From positions 42,434 through 106,433 of the forward strand of contig PS015309.1 of NCBI GenBank assembly GCA_048213135.1: DNA of 64,000 bases, given 5' to 3'. The notes below the pieces were generated by a model. That model was not told the origin of the DNA. It worked only from the letters and a program-made list of their open reading frames with translations, and did not search any database. The stretch is from Reclinomonas americana ATCC 50394 (lineage: Eukaryota; Jakobida; Jakobea; Jakobida). The position numbers and the translations under genes were made by a program. Of the stretch, positions 1-16,764 are shown in pieces; position 1 is the stretch's first letter; every line of letters starts with the position of its first letter.

Positions 1-870
1 GATGGACCACTGCTCGACTGCTGCTGCGGCGGCGGGTATCCGTAGCCGTAGGCACCTCCCGGGTACCCACCACTGTTGTAGGCATCGGCCGGCGGCGGCG
101 GCGGCGGCGGTGGCGCATGCTGCTGCTGGTGCGAGCCACCGCCGCTCATTGCGTGACCAAGTGCTGTGCGAAATCGCTGCAAGTCAACACGGAACCCTCT
201 CCACGGAGAAGAAACAACACAACACACACGACGCAACAGCTGCCGATGAGCGAGCCCACAGCTGCGGCTCCGGCCGTTTTCATCTGGGGTGCAAGAGGTG
301 AGCACCGCAGCACAGCATCTCTCTGCACTTGCAAAACTGCACGCAACAAGATCACTCGCGCCACTGCTGCTGCCGCCGCCGCTGCTGTGTGGCACGTATG
401 TGCTGGCGGGCGCCGCAGGCGCATGAGTCGACGAGGCCACTGGTGGATGTGGCACCGACGGCGCCGAGCTGGCCACCGGAGCCGGTCGTGGTGGCGGGGC
501 CGACGGTGCACTGGAAGCAGGTGCCGGCGCTCGTGCACCCGAATACGATGGACGCACTACGCTGCTGCCGGCCGCACTGCCACTGGGTGCCGCCAGCGGT
601 CTGTTGTTTATGCTTGTGTAAGTCGCCTTTTTTTCCGCATAGACACATCATCATCATCCAAAGCAACAGCACCTGCTGGCCGGCGCCGACGAATGGTGCG
701 ACGACGACGCGGATCCCATAGAGGAGGCGCCGTATGCCGGGCGTGGCCTGCGTGTGTGTGTGTGCGACGAGGTTAAACAACCACGCAATCACGCGTGCCT
801 CTGGCGAACACAACCAACAGCGACGCAACACTCCCGATCCCGAGCTGCTCTTGTTACTGTGCGTGTGTGT
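1..870 (-). CDS. C-terminal part of a Pro/Ala/Gly/Tyr-rich low-complexity protein (partial)
   Basis: Not recognised. Read on the minus strand, several exons in compatible frames encode low-complexity sequence. One near 720-676 reads PAYGASSMGSASSSHHSS. One near 611-350 is rich in Ala, Pro and Ser (SGARAPAPASSAPSAPPPRP). The last visible exon (about 177 down to base 1) reads FRTALGHAMSGGGSHQQQ, then eight prolines, then GGYPGGAYGYGYPPPQQQ. Introns between them end in CAG on the minus strand. The gene runs off the left edge, so its end is missing, and the 5' exons upstream of about 760 are unclear. Gly/Tyr/Pro-rich tails of this type are common in RNA-binding proteins, but no RNA-binding domain is visible, so no function is assigned. 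Confidence 0.5.
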
Positions 871-1023
871 GTATGTGCGTGGAGCACGAGAGGTGAGTGT
901 GAGTGTGCGAGACGAGACAGGGGGAGAGTGCGGCAACGGCACGCACGTCATTCTGCTCTCACAATCGTGGAATATAATATGATGAGTAAAAATAGCGGGG
1001 TGGATTTTCCGAGTCAAACTTGC

Positions 1024-3972
1024 ATGCATGCATATGGCCGCCGCCTTCGCGCCCACGCCCGTCTGCGCATGGTGTGCTTACAGCTGACGGCGAATGCACC
1101 GTTGCAAGCGAGCGGTGTCAACGGCCGTGACGACAGCGAGCCGGCTGCCGACGACGACGACGATCGTCTCTTGCAAGAACTTGCATGCCACTGGCGCGCT
1201 CGTCACTAGTGCGTCTGCCTGTGTCCACAAAGCAACAGACTCCCTCTGTCTCTCTAACTGCAAGCACAGTGCGGGCGTGATGGATCTGGTCAGCGAGGCC
1301 CGCTGGCATGCGTGGGGTGCATCCGCGCGCCCGGCTCACCACTTGGCGCTGGCGTTCTTTGTGCTGGTACGCGCACGCTTGTGTGTATGTGTGCCTGCAG
1401 GCAGTTAACTTGCGAGACTCGCGCGCCCGCAGAGTGTGCTACGACTCCGCGGGATCGGCGCCGCACTGCAAATGGTGAACGCCTGTGGTCGCACGGATGC
1501 AGAGGACGACGTGACGCCGCCACACATGGTGCTGGAGGAGTCGATGCGGTTGCGGCTGCTGATATGCATCTGCGCGGCCAGTGGTCACGTCGTGCAATGC
1601 GGTCGTCTCCTCGAGCCACTGCTGCTGAGGGATGATGGCGCCGGCGATCCGCTGCTGTACTGGGCGGCGGCCAAGATGCACGCCACCATGGGCTGTGTGA
1701 ATGAGGCAGCGCGCTTTGCGGAGCTGTGCATCCGCCAGTGCCGAGAACGGTCGTACGCGTACGCAACGCCGGTGACGGTACCGCTCTTGTGCGATGCGGC
1801 CAGTGTGTTCGAGGTGGCTCCGGAGGGTGACTTGTCGTGGCAGTGCGTCGAAGCAGTGGATGTGATCACCACGCATGAGCGTGTGCACGCCGTCGCCAGC
1901 ATGCGCCGTCCACCACCTCTGTTTCGACCCGCGGAGGCTGACGTGCGCGTTGCCGACGATGGCATGCTGATGCAGCTGGTCATCGACGCGCTGATCTTGC
2001 TGGTGCGTGTGGTCCATCGCCTCGATGACAATGACACAGTCGACGACGTCGATGGGGATCTCGTGACTGTCGCTCTGCGGCAGCTTCACGTGTGGCAGCA
2101 GCAGTTAAGTAATCGTAGCGCTGTGTCTCGCGAGCCTTTTTGAGTCTGTGCTTACGTCTGTATCGTGACTGCAGGTGCAGCGGAGATGCAGAACTGGCGG
2201 CGACGGCGTCTCAGGCGGCACGACGCACCGCATTCAAGTTGCAGCTCTTCGGAACACGACAAGCGTTGCCGGCAATGAGTGTCGGTGGCCACGGTCGCGT
2301 ATCGTCGTCGCGTCGGCTGGCCATATTTGCTCGAAAACTACGGCAACGACTCGTGCGTGACAGCTTTTCGACCGCAGCCGGCGTTGCAAGGTGGTGCGCT
2401 CATGTCTTTCTATATTCAATGGCAGCAAACACGCAGCGAGACCACGGTGACGGAGTGGCGGGAGTGGATGCGGAGTGAGGACGTGCTTCCGTCGCCGGCA
2501 AGCTCCTCCTTGTCGCGACAGCCGCACTGGCTGTTTTCCGTGTGCCGACGAATGGGCGCAGCCACTTCACTGGTTGCGTCCGTCGTCGTTCCGGCGCTGC
2601 TAGTGGCACAGCAGTGGGATGACGCCGCGGATCTGTGCAAGCGCGTGCTCAGTGTGTCGCCAACGGACGCAGAGGTATGCATCCCACGTGGCACCGATCA
2701 TGACCTTTGCATTCTGACACATCGGGGCAGGCCTTGCTTTGCCTGCTCGTCGCATGCACACAGCCGACGGCAGCAGCTGCGAAAACGATCAGTCGATTGG
2801 ACAAGCTGGTCACGTTGAGGTGTGTGCGTGCAGCGTCACAACCTCGGATATCCCCCCTGCTCAGTGTTCGTGAGTGTTGTGGGAGAACAGTGAGCAGCTA
2901 TACGAATTGGCGCCCCACCTCTTTCGCGGATGGGAGCGTCGGTGGGCGCTGTGCAGAGGCCATCTGGCTGTGGGCGCCACTGTGCAGTTCTTGCGTCATG
3001 CTGTACCTCTCCGGCGGCAGTACTCGTCTGCAGAAGATGGCCGTCTGCGCATCAGAGACATACAACGGGAGCCGCAGACATTCGCAATGCGACTGGCGGA
3101 CAAGGTACGCACTCCTTTTCCCTTCTTCTTGTACGTACGTACGTATGCGCGCGACAAAATGACCATGGTCATCAACGCAGGCGACAACTGCGGAAGTGTC
3201 AGTCGAGCTTCATCAGTGCATGTGCAGTGCGTTGCTGGGCACTGGTCTGATTACCGATGGCCTCGTGTCACTTCGCTGGGCTCTGCTGGCGGCCTGTGAC
3301 ACCCTTCCCGACCTCACTACCACTCTGCTCCGCCGTCTGTGCGACTTGCTGACCGGCGGCAGTGTGGCGTCGCTGGCGTTGACCGAGCGTGCATTGCATG
3401 CGCTGGCTGTGCAGTACACGGGAGAGGGCGTGCGTCGTGCCGACAGTTTCGTGCGTGCCTGTCGTGAAAGGATTCCCACTGCGATATATATGCATTCATC
3501 ACGATGTTCTCTGTGCAGACGACAAGCTGCAGTGTTGGCGGCAACTGGCCGACGTTGCGCATGACCTGCGTGATGACGCAATGGAGACGGCTGCGCTGGA
3601 AGAGTGGCAGCGAGTTGCGCCGGACCGTCGTCGCGTCCATTTCATCCACAATACGTTCGCGCTGACCCAAGCTCTGTGCCGCAGCTGTCGCTCTCACCGT
3701 CACCTGCGATACACGAACGACTCTCGCGCTTGTATGCCACGCTCGGCAACTTTTCCGAGGCTCGTCGCCACGCTGCGCAGGCTGGTGTCGGACCTGCACG
3801 ACTGCTGGCCCTGGCACTGTGGGAGGCGCGTGCATCAATGCAACCCCCTCGCACCAACATCGCGTCCGCGATCCCCCACTCGTCGGCCATGACTGCCCTC
3901 CTCGAATCCGCGGAGTGGCCGACCGCGAGTACCGATACCGAAGTGCTACTCGCCGCCGGAGTCTTACAATAA
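1024..3972 (+). CDS. TPR-like helical-repeat protein, function unknown
   Basis: About nine exons join in consistent phase into an all-helical protein of roughly 800 residues. Exon 1 (1024-1208) carries an acidic run (ADDDDDRLLQEL) and joins an exon from about 1268 through intron GTGCGTCT...CACAG. The exon from 1433 reads LLYWAAAKMHATMGCVNEAA, a TPR-like helix pair. Later exons show LLVAQQWDDAADLCKRVLS, joined across 2673-2731 to ALLCLLVACTQPTAAAAKTI, and finally LYATLGNFSEARRHAAQAG, again TPR-like. In-frame ATGs lie at 1024 and 1069; the upstream one was chosen only because it is first. An intron at about 3634-3681 is inferred to keep frame; splicing near 2180-2290 is uncertain. It ends at TAA 3970-3972. 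No specific TPR family is recognised; a scaffold role is inference. Confidence 0.6.
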
Positions 3973-3973
3973 A
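3968..3973 (+). terminator. AATAAA polyadenylation signal overlapping the stop codon
   Basis: The stop codon TAA (3970-3972) of the TPR-like gene is part of an AATAAA hexamer. The motif is the canonical eukaryotic poly(A) signal and implies an extremely short 3' UTR. The site itself was not tested. Confidence 0.45.
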
Positions 3974-4079
3974 CCAAAGAAAATTGTTTACTCTCTTCTT
4001 GCCTCTCAGTTTATGGCCGAGATGTCGGAAGCTGTGCTCGACCGCCGTTCGTCGGTAACCTTGCGCTTATTCATTCTCT

Positions 4080-5889
4080 CTAATATTCGTGGATTGATCG
4101 GAACCTGCGCGCAAGGCAAACACAGTGTCGGCAAGTCGACCACACAGGCACAAACACAGGCCGTAGGCGTGCGACTCTCACCATGCCGAACGTGTTTGAC
4201 TGCGGTCTTGATCGCGCACTTGGCGATCTTGCGTGTATAATGGTCACCTCATCACCATCGTCGTCTGCGGGTACCGCGCAAAGTGAACAACCGAGGAGAC
4301 CAAGGAGAACGCGAGAATGGGGGACACGCACCGTCGCCCACATGTCGCAGTGCCATGTCACTCTCAAAGCCCATTCGAGCACCGTTTGCTCGCAACAACT
4401 GCACAAGTCAAGAAGCGTGAGAAGAGAGCGGGTACGACACCCGCAGAGAAATCGATGCATGACGCACATCAGCGACCTCGCTGTGATCCTGCCTGACGGC
4501 GTCGCTCAGCGGCGTGTGACCCCATCGATCGCGCGGATTCGGGTCGGCGTACTTGAGCAAGTAGCGAACCACTACCATGTGCAAACCAAAAGCTTGAGCC
4601 TCACACACGCACAAACACACACAAGCACACAAATTACCTTCCAACTCTCCAGTGCTGCGGTGGCCCGAGTGGTAAAGAATGAGAGAGACACACAGACACA
4701 CAACGTAAGCAGCAATCGAGAACGCGCCAAGTGCGTGCAGAGTGCCTCACCTGGCGGCCACATGCAGAGCTGTTCGACCATCCTCGTCGGGCATGTTCCT
4801 ACACCACACACGAGGTGAGCGCTTGTGCGCACAACAGATACACCATCCCACGAAAACAACGAACACATCGGCACCGCTGTTGACCAGTTGCTCCAATTCC
4901 TCCAGATCACCTGTGCATGCGATTGCATGAGCTTGACACAGCGCAGCGAATGTGAATCACAAATTCAGCAGCACACCTGTCGACGCCAACTGACACAACA
5001 AATCGACCATGCGTTGTGTCGCCTGGTTCAGAATGCGGACAATGTTGTCGTGATGCCGTCGTCTTGCATCATCCACGGCCATGCCTCCCCACCGATCCTT
5101 GACGTTGGGCGGCACACCAGCTGCATGCATGCATGTGAACAAGAGGCAGAAAGAGTAGTGCACTACAAGCAACAAGTGCACTTGCCTTCAAGGAGGAATT
5201 CGACTACCTCGACGTGTCCCTGCGCAGGTGTGTGGTACAGTGTCAACAAACCCAAACAAACGAAAAAAACGACACACGTGCAGGAACGAAACGTTGGCAG
5301 CTGCCAGATGCAACGCCGTACTGCACATATCGAAAACAACAATCGAGTGGTCAGACACAAATGCACAATCAATAGGTCACGTGAGTGCGCAAGTTTGTGT
5401 GCCACACCGTCCGTCACAATCCGGAACTGCAAGGCACCCACAGTGGTAGCAGTGAGTGGTGAGCAAGCAACGGGGAGGCACTTCTCAAAAAAAAGTGGAC
5501 GCACTGAAGAGAGCGCAAGTGCGCGACAGTGCCTGCAGCGTGTCCAGATCGCCGGAAGCACCGGCCTCGCACAGTTGTTCACCCTGCACCACGGTGTCAG
5601 TGGTAGGTTCAGTGTTTCACCGAGCAAGCCACAGGTGCGCACCAGATTCTGTGTTTCTGTCGACGCGCCCTTGCTGATCATCCACTCGGCCACATCGTGA
5701 TGTCCGGCACGCGTGGCAAGTGCCAGCGGTGTCATGCCTGCTCGGTCGACCACATTAATGTTCGAAGTTGGCAGACTGACCAGGTACTCGAGGACATTCT
5801 GGTGTCCATTCGCTGCCGCCAAGTGGTACGCCTGGCGGTCGAGTTGTGGAATGAGACCAACACCCGTCCATATCGTCACCAACTGAGGG
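4080..5889 (-). CDS. Ankyrin-repeat protein (5' end in gap; possible extension of the Amt gene)
   Basis: Minus-strand exons give a continuous run of ankyrin repeats. The first visible piece abuts the gap: AYHLAAANGHQNVLEYLV, then DRAGMTPLALATRAGHHDVAE. Joining small exons gives GEQLCEAGASGDLDTLQ, DCDGRTALHLAAANGHVEVV and KDRWGGMAVDDARRRHHDNI. The pattern then repeats: ASTGDLEELEQLVNSGADV, DEDGRTALHVAA, RDRWGHTPLSDAVRQDHSEV, LLRANGARMGFESDMAL. The order 'GDL..L - DGRTALH - GHVEVV - DRWG.TP.DDA' resembles the ankyrin region at the C-terminus of glutaminases and animal-type asparaginases, but no catalytic domain is visible. The last exon, with TAA near 4080, is tentative. The start lies in the gap, so this may be its own gene or the tail of the ammonium transporter just upstream on the same strand. 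Confidence 0.65.
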
Positions 5890-6768
5890 NNNNNNNNNNN
5901 NNNNNNNNNNNNNNNNNNNNNNNNNNNNNNNNNNNNNNNNNNNNNNNNNNNNNNNNNNNNNNNNNNNNNNNNNNNNNNNNNNNNNNNNNNNNNNNNNNNN
6001 NNNNNNNNNNNNNNNNNNNNNNNNNNNNNNNNNNNNNNNNNNNNNNNNNNNNNNNNNNNNNNNNNNNNNNNNNNNNNNNNNNNNNNNNNNNNNNNNNNNN
6101 NNNNNNNNNNNNNNNNNNNNNNNNNNNNNNNNNNNNNNNNNNNNNNNNNNNNNNNNNNNNNNNNNNNNNNNNNNNNNNNNNNNNNNNNNNNNNNNNNNNN
6201 NNNNNNNNNNNNNNNNNNNNNNNNNNNNNNNNNNNNNNNNNNNNNNNNNNNNNNNNNNNNNNNNNNNNNNNNNNNNNNNNNNNNNNNNNNNNNNNNNNNN
6301 NNNNNNNNNNNNNNNNNNNNNNNNNNNNNNNNNNNNNNNNNNNNNNNNNNNNNNNNNNNNNNNNNNNNNNNNNNNNNNNNNNNNNNNNNNNNNNNNNNNN
6401 NNNNNNNNNNNNNNNNNNNNNNNNNNNNNNNNNNNNNNNNNNNNNNNNNNNNNNNNNNNNNNNNNNNNNNNNNNNNNNNNNNNNNNNNNNNNNNNNNNNN
6501 NNNNNNNNNNNNNNNNNNNNNNNNNNNNNNNNNNNNNNNNNNNNNNNNNNNNNNNNNNNNNNNNNNNNNNNNNNNNNNNNNNNNNNNNNNNNNNNNNNNN
6601 NNNNNNNNNNNNNNNNNNNNNNNNNNNNNNNNNNNNNNNNNNNNNNNNNNNNNNNNNNNNNNNNNNNNNNNNNNNNNNNNNNNNNNNNNNNNNNNNNNNN
6701 NNNNNNNNNNNNNNNNNNNNNNNNNNNNNNNNNNNNNNNNNNNNNNNNNNNNNNNNNNNNNNNNNNNN
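5890..6768. other. Assembly gap (879 N)
   Basis: Run of N. It hides the C-terminal third of the ammonium transporter (including the second pore histidine) and the 5' end, if there is one, of the ankyrin gene. Confidence 0.99.
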
Positions 6769-9039
6769 GCATAAACACAAACACAACACGCACAAGTATG
6801 CGACAACGTACCGATCACGCAAAAAGTACACCGAAAAATACGACGCCACGCCCACGACGGCACCGATGCCCATTGCTGCGCCTGTGAGAGTGCGATATGT
6901 TGTTGCACATGAGAACCGGGTTGCACATTGACAGCAAGATCAAGAAAAGGCGCACCCGCAGACACGTAGCCACAGCCGGGTGTGATGCCTGCAAGACCGG
7001 CAAGCGCACCTGCGACAGACAGACGTCAGGCACAACATCGGCACCAACAAGCAAGTGAGAACACGAGCAGCGCACCATTCAAGATCTCCGTGATGTGGAA
7101 GTAATCAGTTCTGTGAGAGCACAACTTGAGCATCAGCATGCATCCGCGAAAAAGCGCCGATTGTTTACGCACCTGATGTACGCCAGAATGAGCCACACGA
7201 GGCCGGAGACACACGCCGAGACATGTGTATTGAGAGCTGTGTCGCATGCGGTGAGTGCGGAACACTCTCGTATACTGTTTTCACGCACACAACAAACGCA
7301 CCTGCTTGTACTGCGATCTTGTCGGCACGGTATGCCGAGCCGCCGTTAAAGGAGAACCACGCGGCCCAGGACAAGCACCCACCAACGACTGGAGATAAAC
7401 ATCGCAGTGAGAGTCGCGCGACAAAGGCGAGCGAAAGAGTATACAAGCGTACCAGTGAGCTGTGGAAATGCGCGGAAGAAACACACAGAACATGGGGCAG
7501 GTTAGTTGAGGTCACGTCACACACACACACACACACCGAGACAAGTGCACGCACGGGAATGTTGTGCGCTGCATGCAATATGATGTGAGCTACGCAGCCA
7601 CCAACATACAACAACGATGACGGCACGGTGTGGCGACGCAACGTCCATTGTTGTACTCGTCGAGCTCGGGTCTCCGCTCCAGCATGAGTGAAACCACCAG
7701 GGCTGACATGCCTGATGCCGTGTGGATTCTGTGAAATGCATGGAAGGCAACATGCGCAGTAGATGTTTTTGAGTACACATTCTCCTCAAGACAACACACT
7801 GGCCAGAGACGCAACGGAAAGCCGCCACCAAAGTCGAAAACGCCCCATCTGTCCCCACGGTTGTCAACTCTTGCGACAGCAGCAACAGGACCTTCTCGCA
7901 GCGTAACTGTTGCAAGAACCCGCCACCCCAGAGCGAATGCGCCACGGGGTAGTACACCAGAAGCGGGAACAGCACGCAGAACATGATGAAGGCCTTGAAA
8001 TGCAGCTTCTCCGCCTGCAGATGCGCGCATTGAGCATCGCACCCACCGCGATAGATGGCGCTCACAACACGACAAACCCAAGCGCCTGTACATAACACTG
8101 GTACGACGGCGGCAAACTGTAAGTGGAAGCTGGCAAACATGAGGCCGGGGATGGTGGGCGCTGTGTGACCGATCGACGGGATCACGATCGTAAGCAACGT
8201 GAGCCCGTGAACGGTACGGGCGCACACAACACACGCACCTGACTTGTAACATCGGTAGGTCTCGCGCAGGAGGACGTGATCCAACGATCCAATAATGCCC
8301 CAGTGATCCTCACCGACTGCGCAGCAGCACAGTCAGTTGCAGAGCACCGAGCAATGCACACCCACTCTCCAACGAAACAGGTTAATGAGTAGCCGATGCT
8401 GCAGCGTGGGAACACAACGCGTCGCGAATGAGGTACACGTGACTGACACGATGGATGCGTGCGTGTGACAATCCGACGCAGCACGCAACAGACACCACAT
8501 GATGCCGCCGATGACGACGCCCGTGAGAGACTGCATAAGCATGTTCAACCTGCACACAGCGAGAGACACAGAGAGGGGAGTGAGAGAGCGAGAGAGTGGG
8601 GAAGTGTGAGTGAGCGAATGTGACACAAATGGTGGTGCATCAGCAGCAGCGCAACGAGTTGTTGCGTCGAATGATGCCGGCTTGTGTAAGACCAACGCTG
8701 TGAGTGAGCGAACAACTGGACGTGAGACGACGCAAGCAGAGGCACGGGTCGAACGGCGATGACAATGACGAAACGCTGGCGACTGCAACATGACCTGTGT
8801 GTGTGTGTGCGCGTGTGCAAGTGGTTGAGTACACCATTGAGAGAGAGATTCGTGCAGCACTCAACGCACCATGGCAGAGCTGACCAACATCCACGCTGCG
8901 ATGAGACACGCACACACACAATCATCGATCATAAGAAGAACGAGCAAGCTGCAGCAGCAATGTGTTCTTGGCGGCAGCCACATTGCATACCAATGTCGCC
9001 GTCATCCAAGGCGCAACCGTTCTCATCGAGGCCATCCAT
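6769..9039 (-). CDS. Ammonium transporter, Amt/Mep family (3' end in gap)
   Basis: Transports ammonium/ammonia across a membrane. Start ATG at 9039: MDGLDENGCALDDGDI, then an intron, then AWMLVSSAM, the first membrane helix. Following exons give VMLQSPA, then VGLTQAGIIRRNNSL (family: GLxxxGLVRxKN), NMLMQSLTGVVIGG, EDHWGIIGS, FASFHLQFAAVVP, HFKAFIMFCVLFPLLVYYPV and AHSLWGGGF. Then comes FDFGGGFPIHTASG, holding the first pore histidine of the Amt twin-His motif; its last residues come from splicing over about 7729-7790. After that WAAWFSFNGGSAYRAD, ALNTHVSACVSGLVW, GITPGCGYVSAG and AAMGIGAVVGVASYF. The region with the second pore histidine falls in the gap. About ten short introns are present. 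One junction (near 8360-8310) could not be put in frame. It is divergent from the P2C ATPase gene. Confidence 0.85.
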
Positions 9040-9712
9040 GAGCGACGAGTTCACCGAGGATGAGTTGTGCGAGGGTGGGTGCGCAGGCTCGCGTGCGCAA
9101 CGACGACAACAACTCCACCAATCGTGAGAACAGGATGTGTGGCGCACAGCGAGCTCGCGTCGTCGGCGATCTCTGTACGCTAGCAGGCGATAGATGACAA
9201 CGCTGCGACGACGAAAGGAGCTTCGACAGAGAGTGGCCGAATCCGTCGACCGATATCTCGATCCGTGGCGATCGATTTTCTGGCTGCAGCAACCTCATGC
9301 ACACTGTCTTGACGGCCAGGTCCAACAACCACACTTTGTGCGGAAACTATTGCCTCTCCAGACCTTCTGCAACACGTAGTATCGAATACAAGGGTGTACA
9401 TGTGTTCGAATTCGTCCAGTGCAACCGGATAGACGTTCTCCACGGCCAGTGATGAGTGCTGGCCTACACGACAACTGTCACCCACAAGCTTGTCGATATC
9501 ACGACGCGGCAGATATCTTCGTCGTTTTTCCGTGGACATTCATACAGCGCTGCGAGGGAGGGAGATTCTACTGTCAATCCAATTTGTGTATGCTCACGTC
9601 CACGCGTGTGCTTCCAGTTTTCGACAACAAGGACACTCGCACTTGCTCCGTGAGCGAGAGCACAAGAGAACAGGAATAGCTGTACGGAGAGACAGTGCAC
9701 GTTGTGCTAGCC
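9040..9712. other. Space between divergent Amt and P2C ATPase genes; no firm gene
   Basis: 673 bases without a gene I can support. A minus-strand open frame of 119 codons (9180-9539) reads NVYPVALDEFEHMYTLVFD in its middle but has no recognisable domain and no consistent splice partners. This stretch probably holds the promoters of the two divergent transporter genes. Confidence 0.4.
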
Positions 9713-16650
<6,938 letters not shown>

Positions 16651-16764
16651 CATGCGATGTTGATAACTACCTATATCCATCAAACGAAGTAAAAAGAATG
16701 GGAGAAAACACACACACTGAGAGATAGAGAGGGGGAGAGAAAGGAATATGCGGATCGACACAGC

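Noticed and set aside
4655-4685. tRNA-like segment: ggtggcccgagtggtaaag resembles the D-arm of Leu/Ser tRNAs
   Set aside because: No anticodon arm, variable arm or T-arm follows (the next bases are a GAGAGACACACAG run), and the minus strand here is part of the ankyrin gene.
5163-6965. A 600-codon open frame on the minus strand
   Set aside because: Most of it is N; only its part left of the gap contains real ankyrin exons, and it reads through introns.
9180-9539. 119-codon minus-strand ORF upstream of Amt
   Set aside because: No domain, no clear splice partners, and ORFs of this size are expected by chance in GC-rich DNA.
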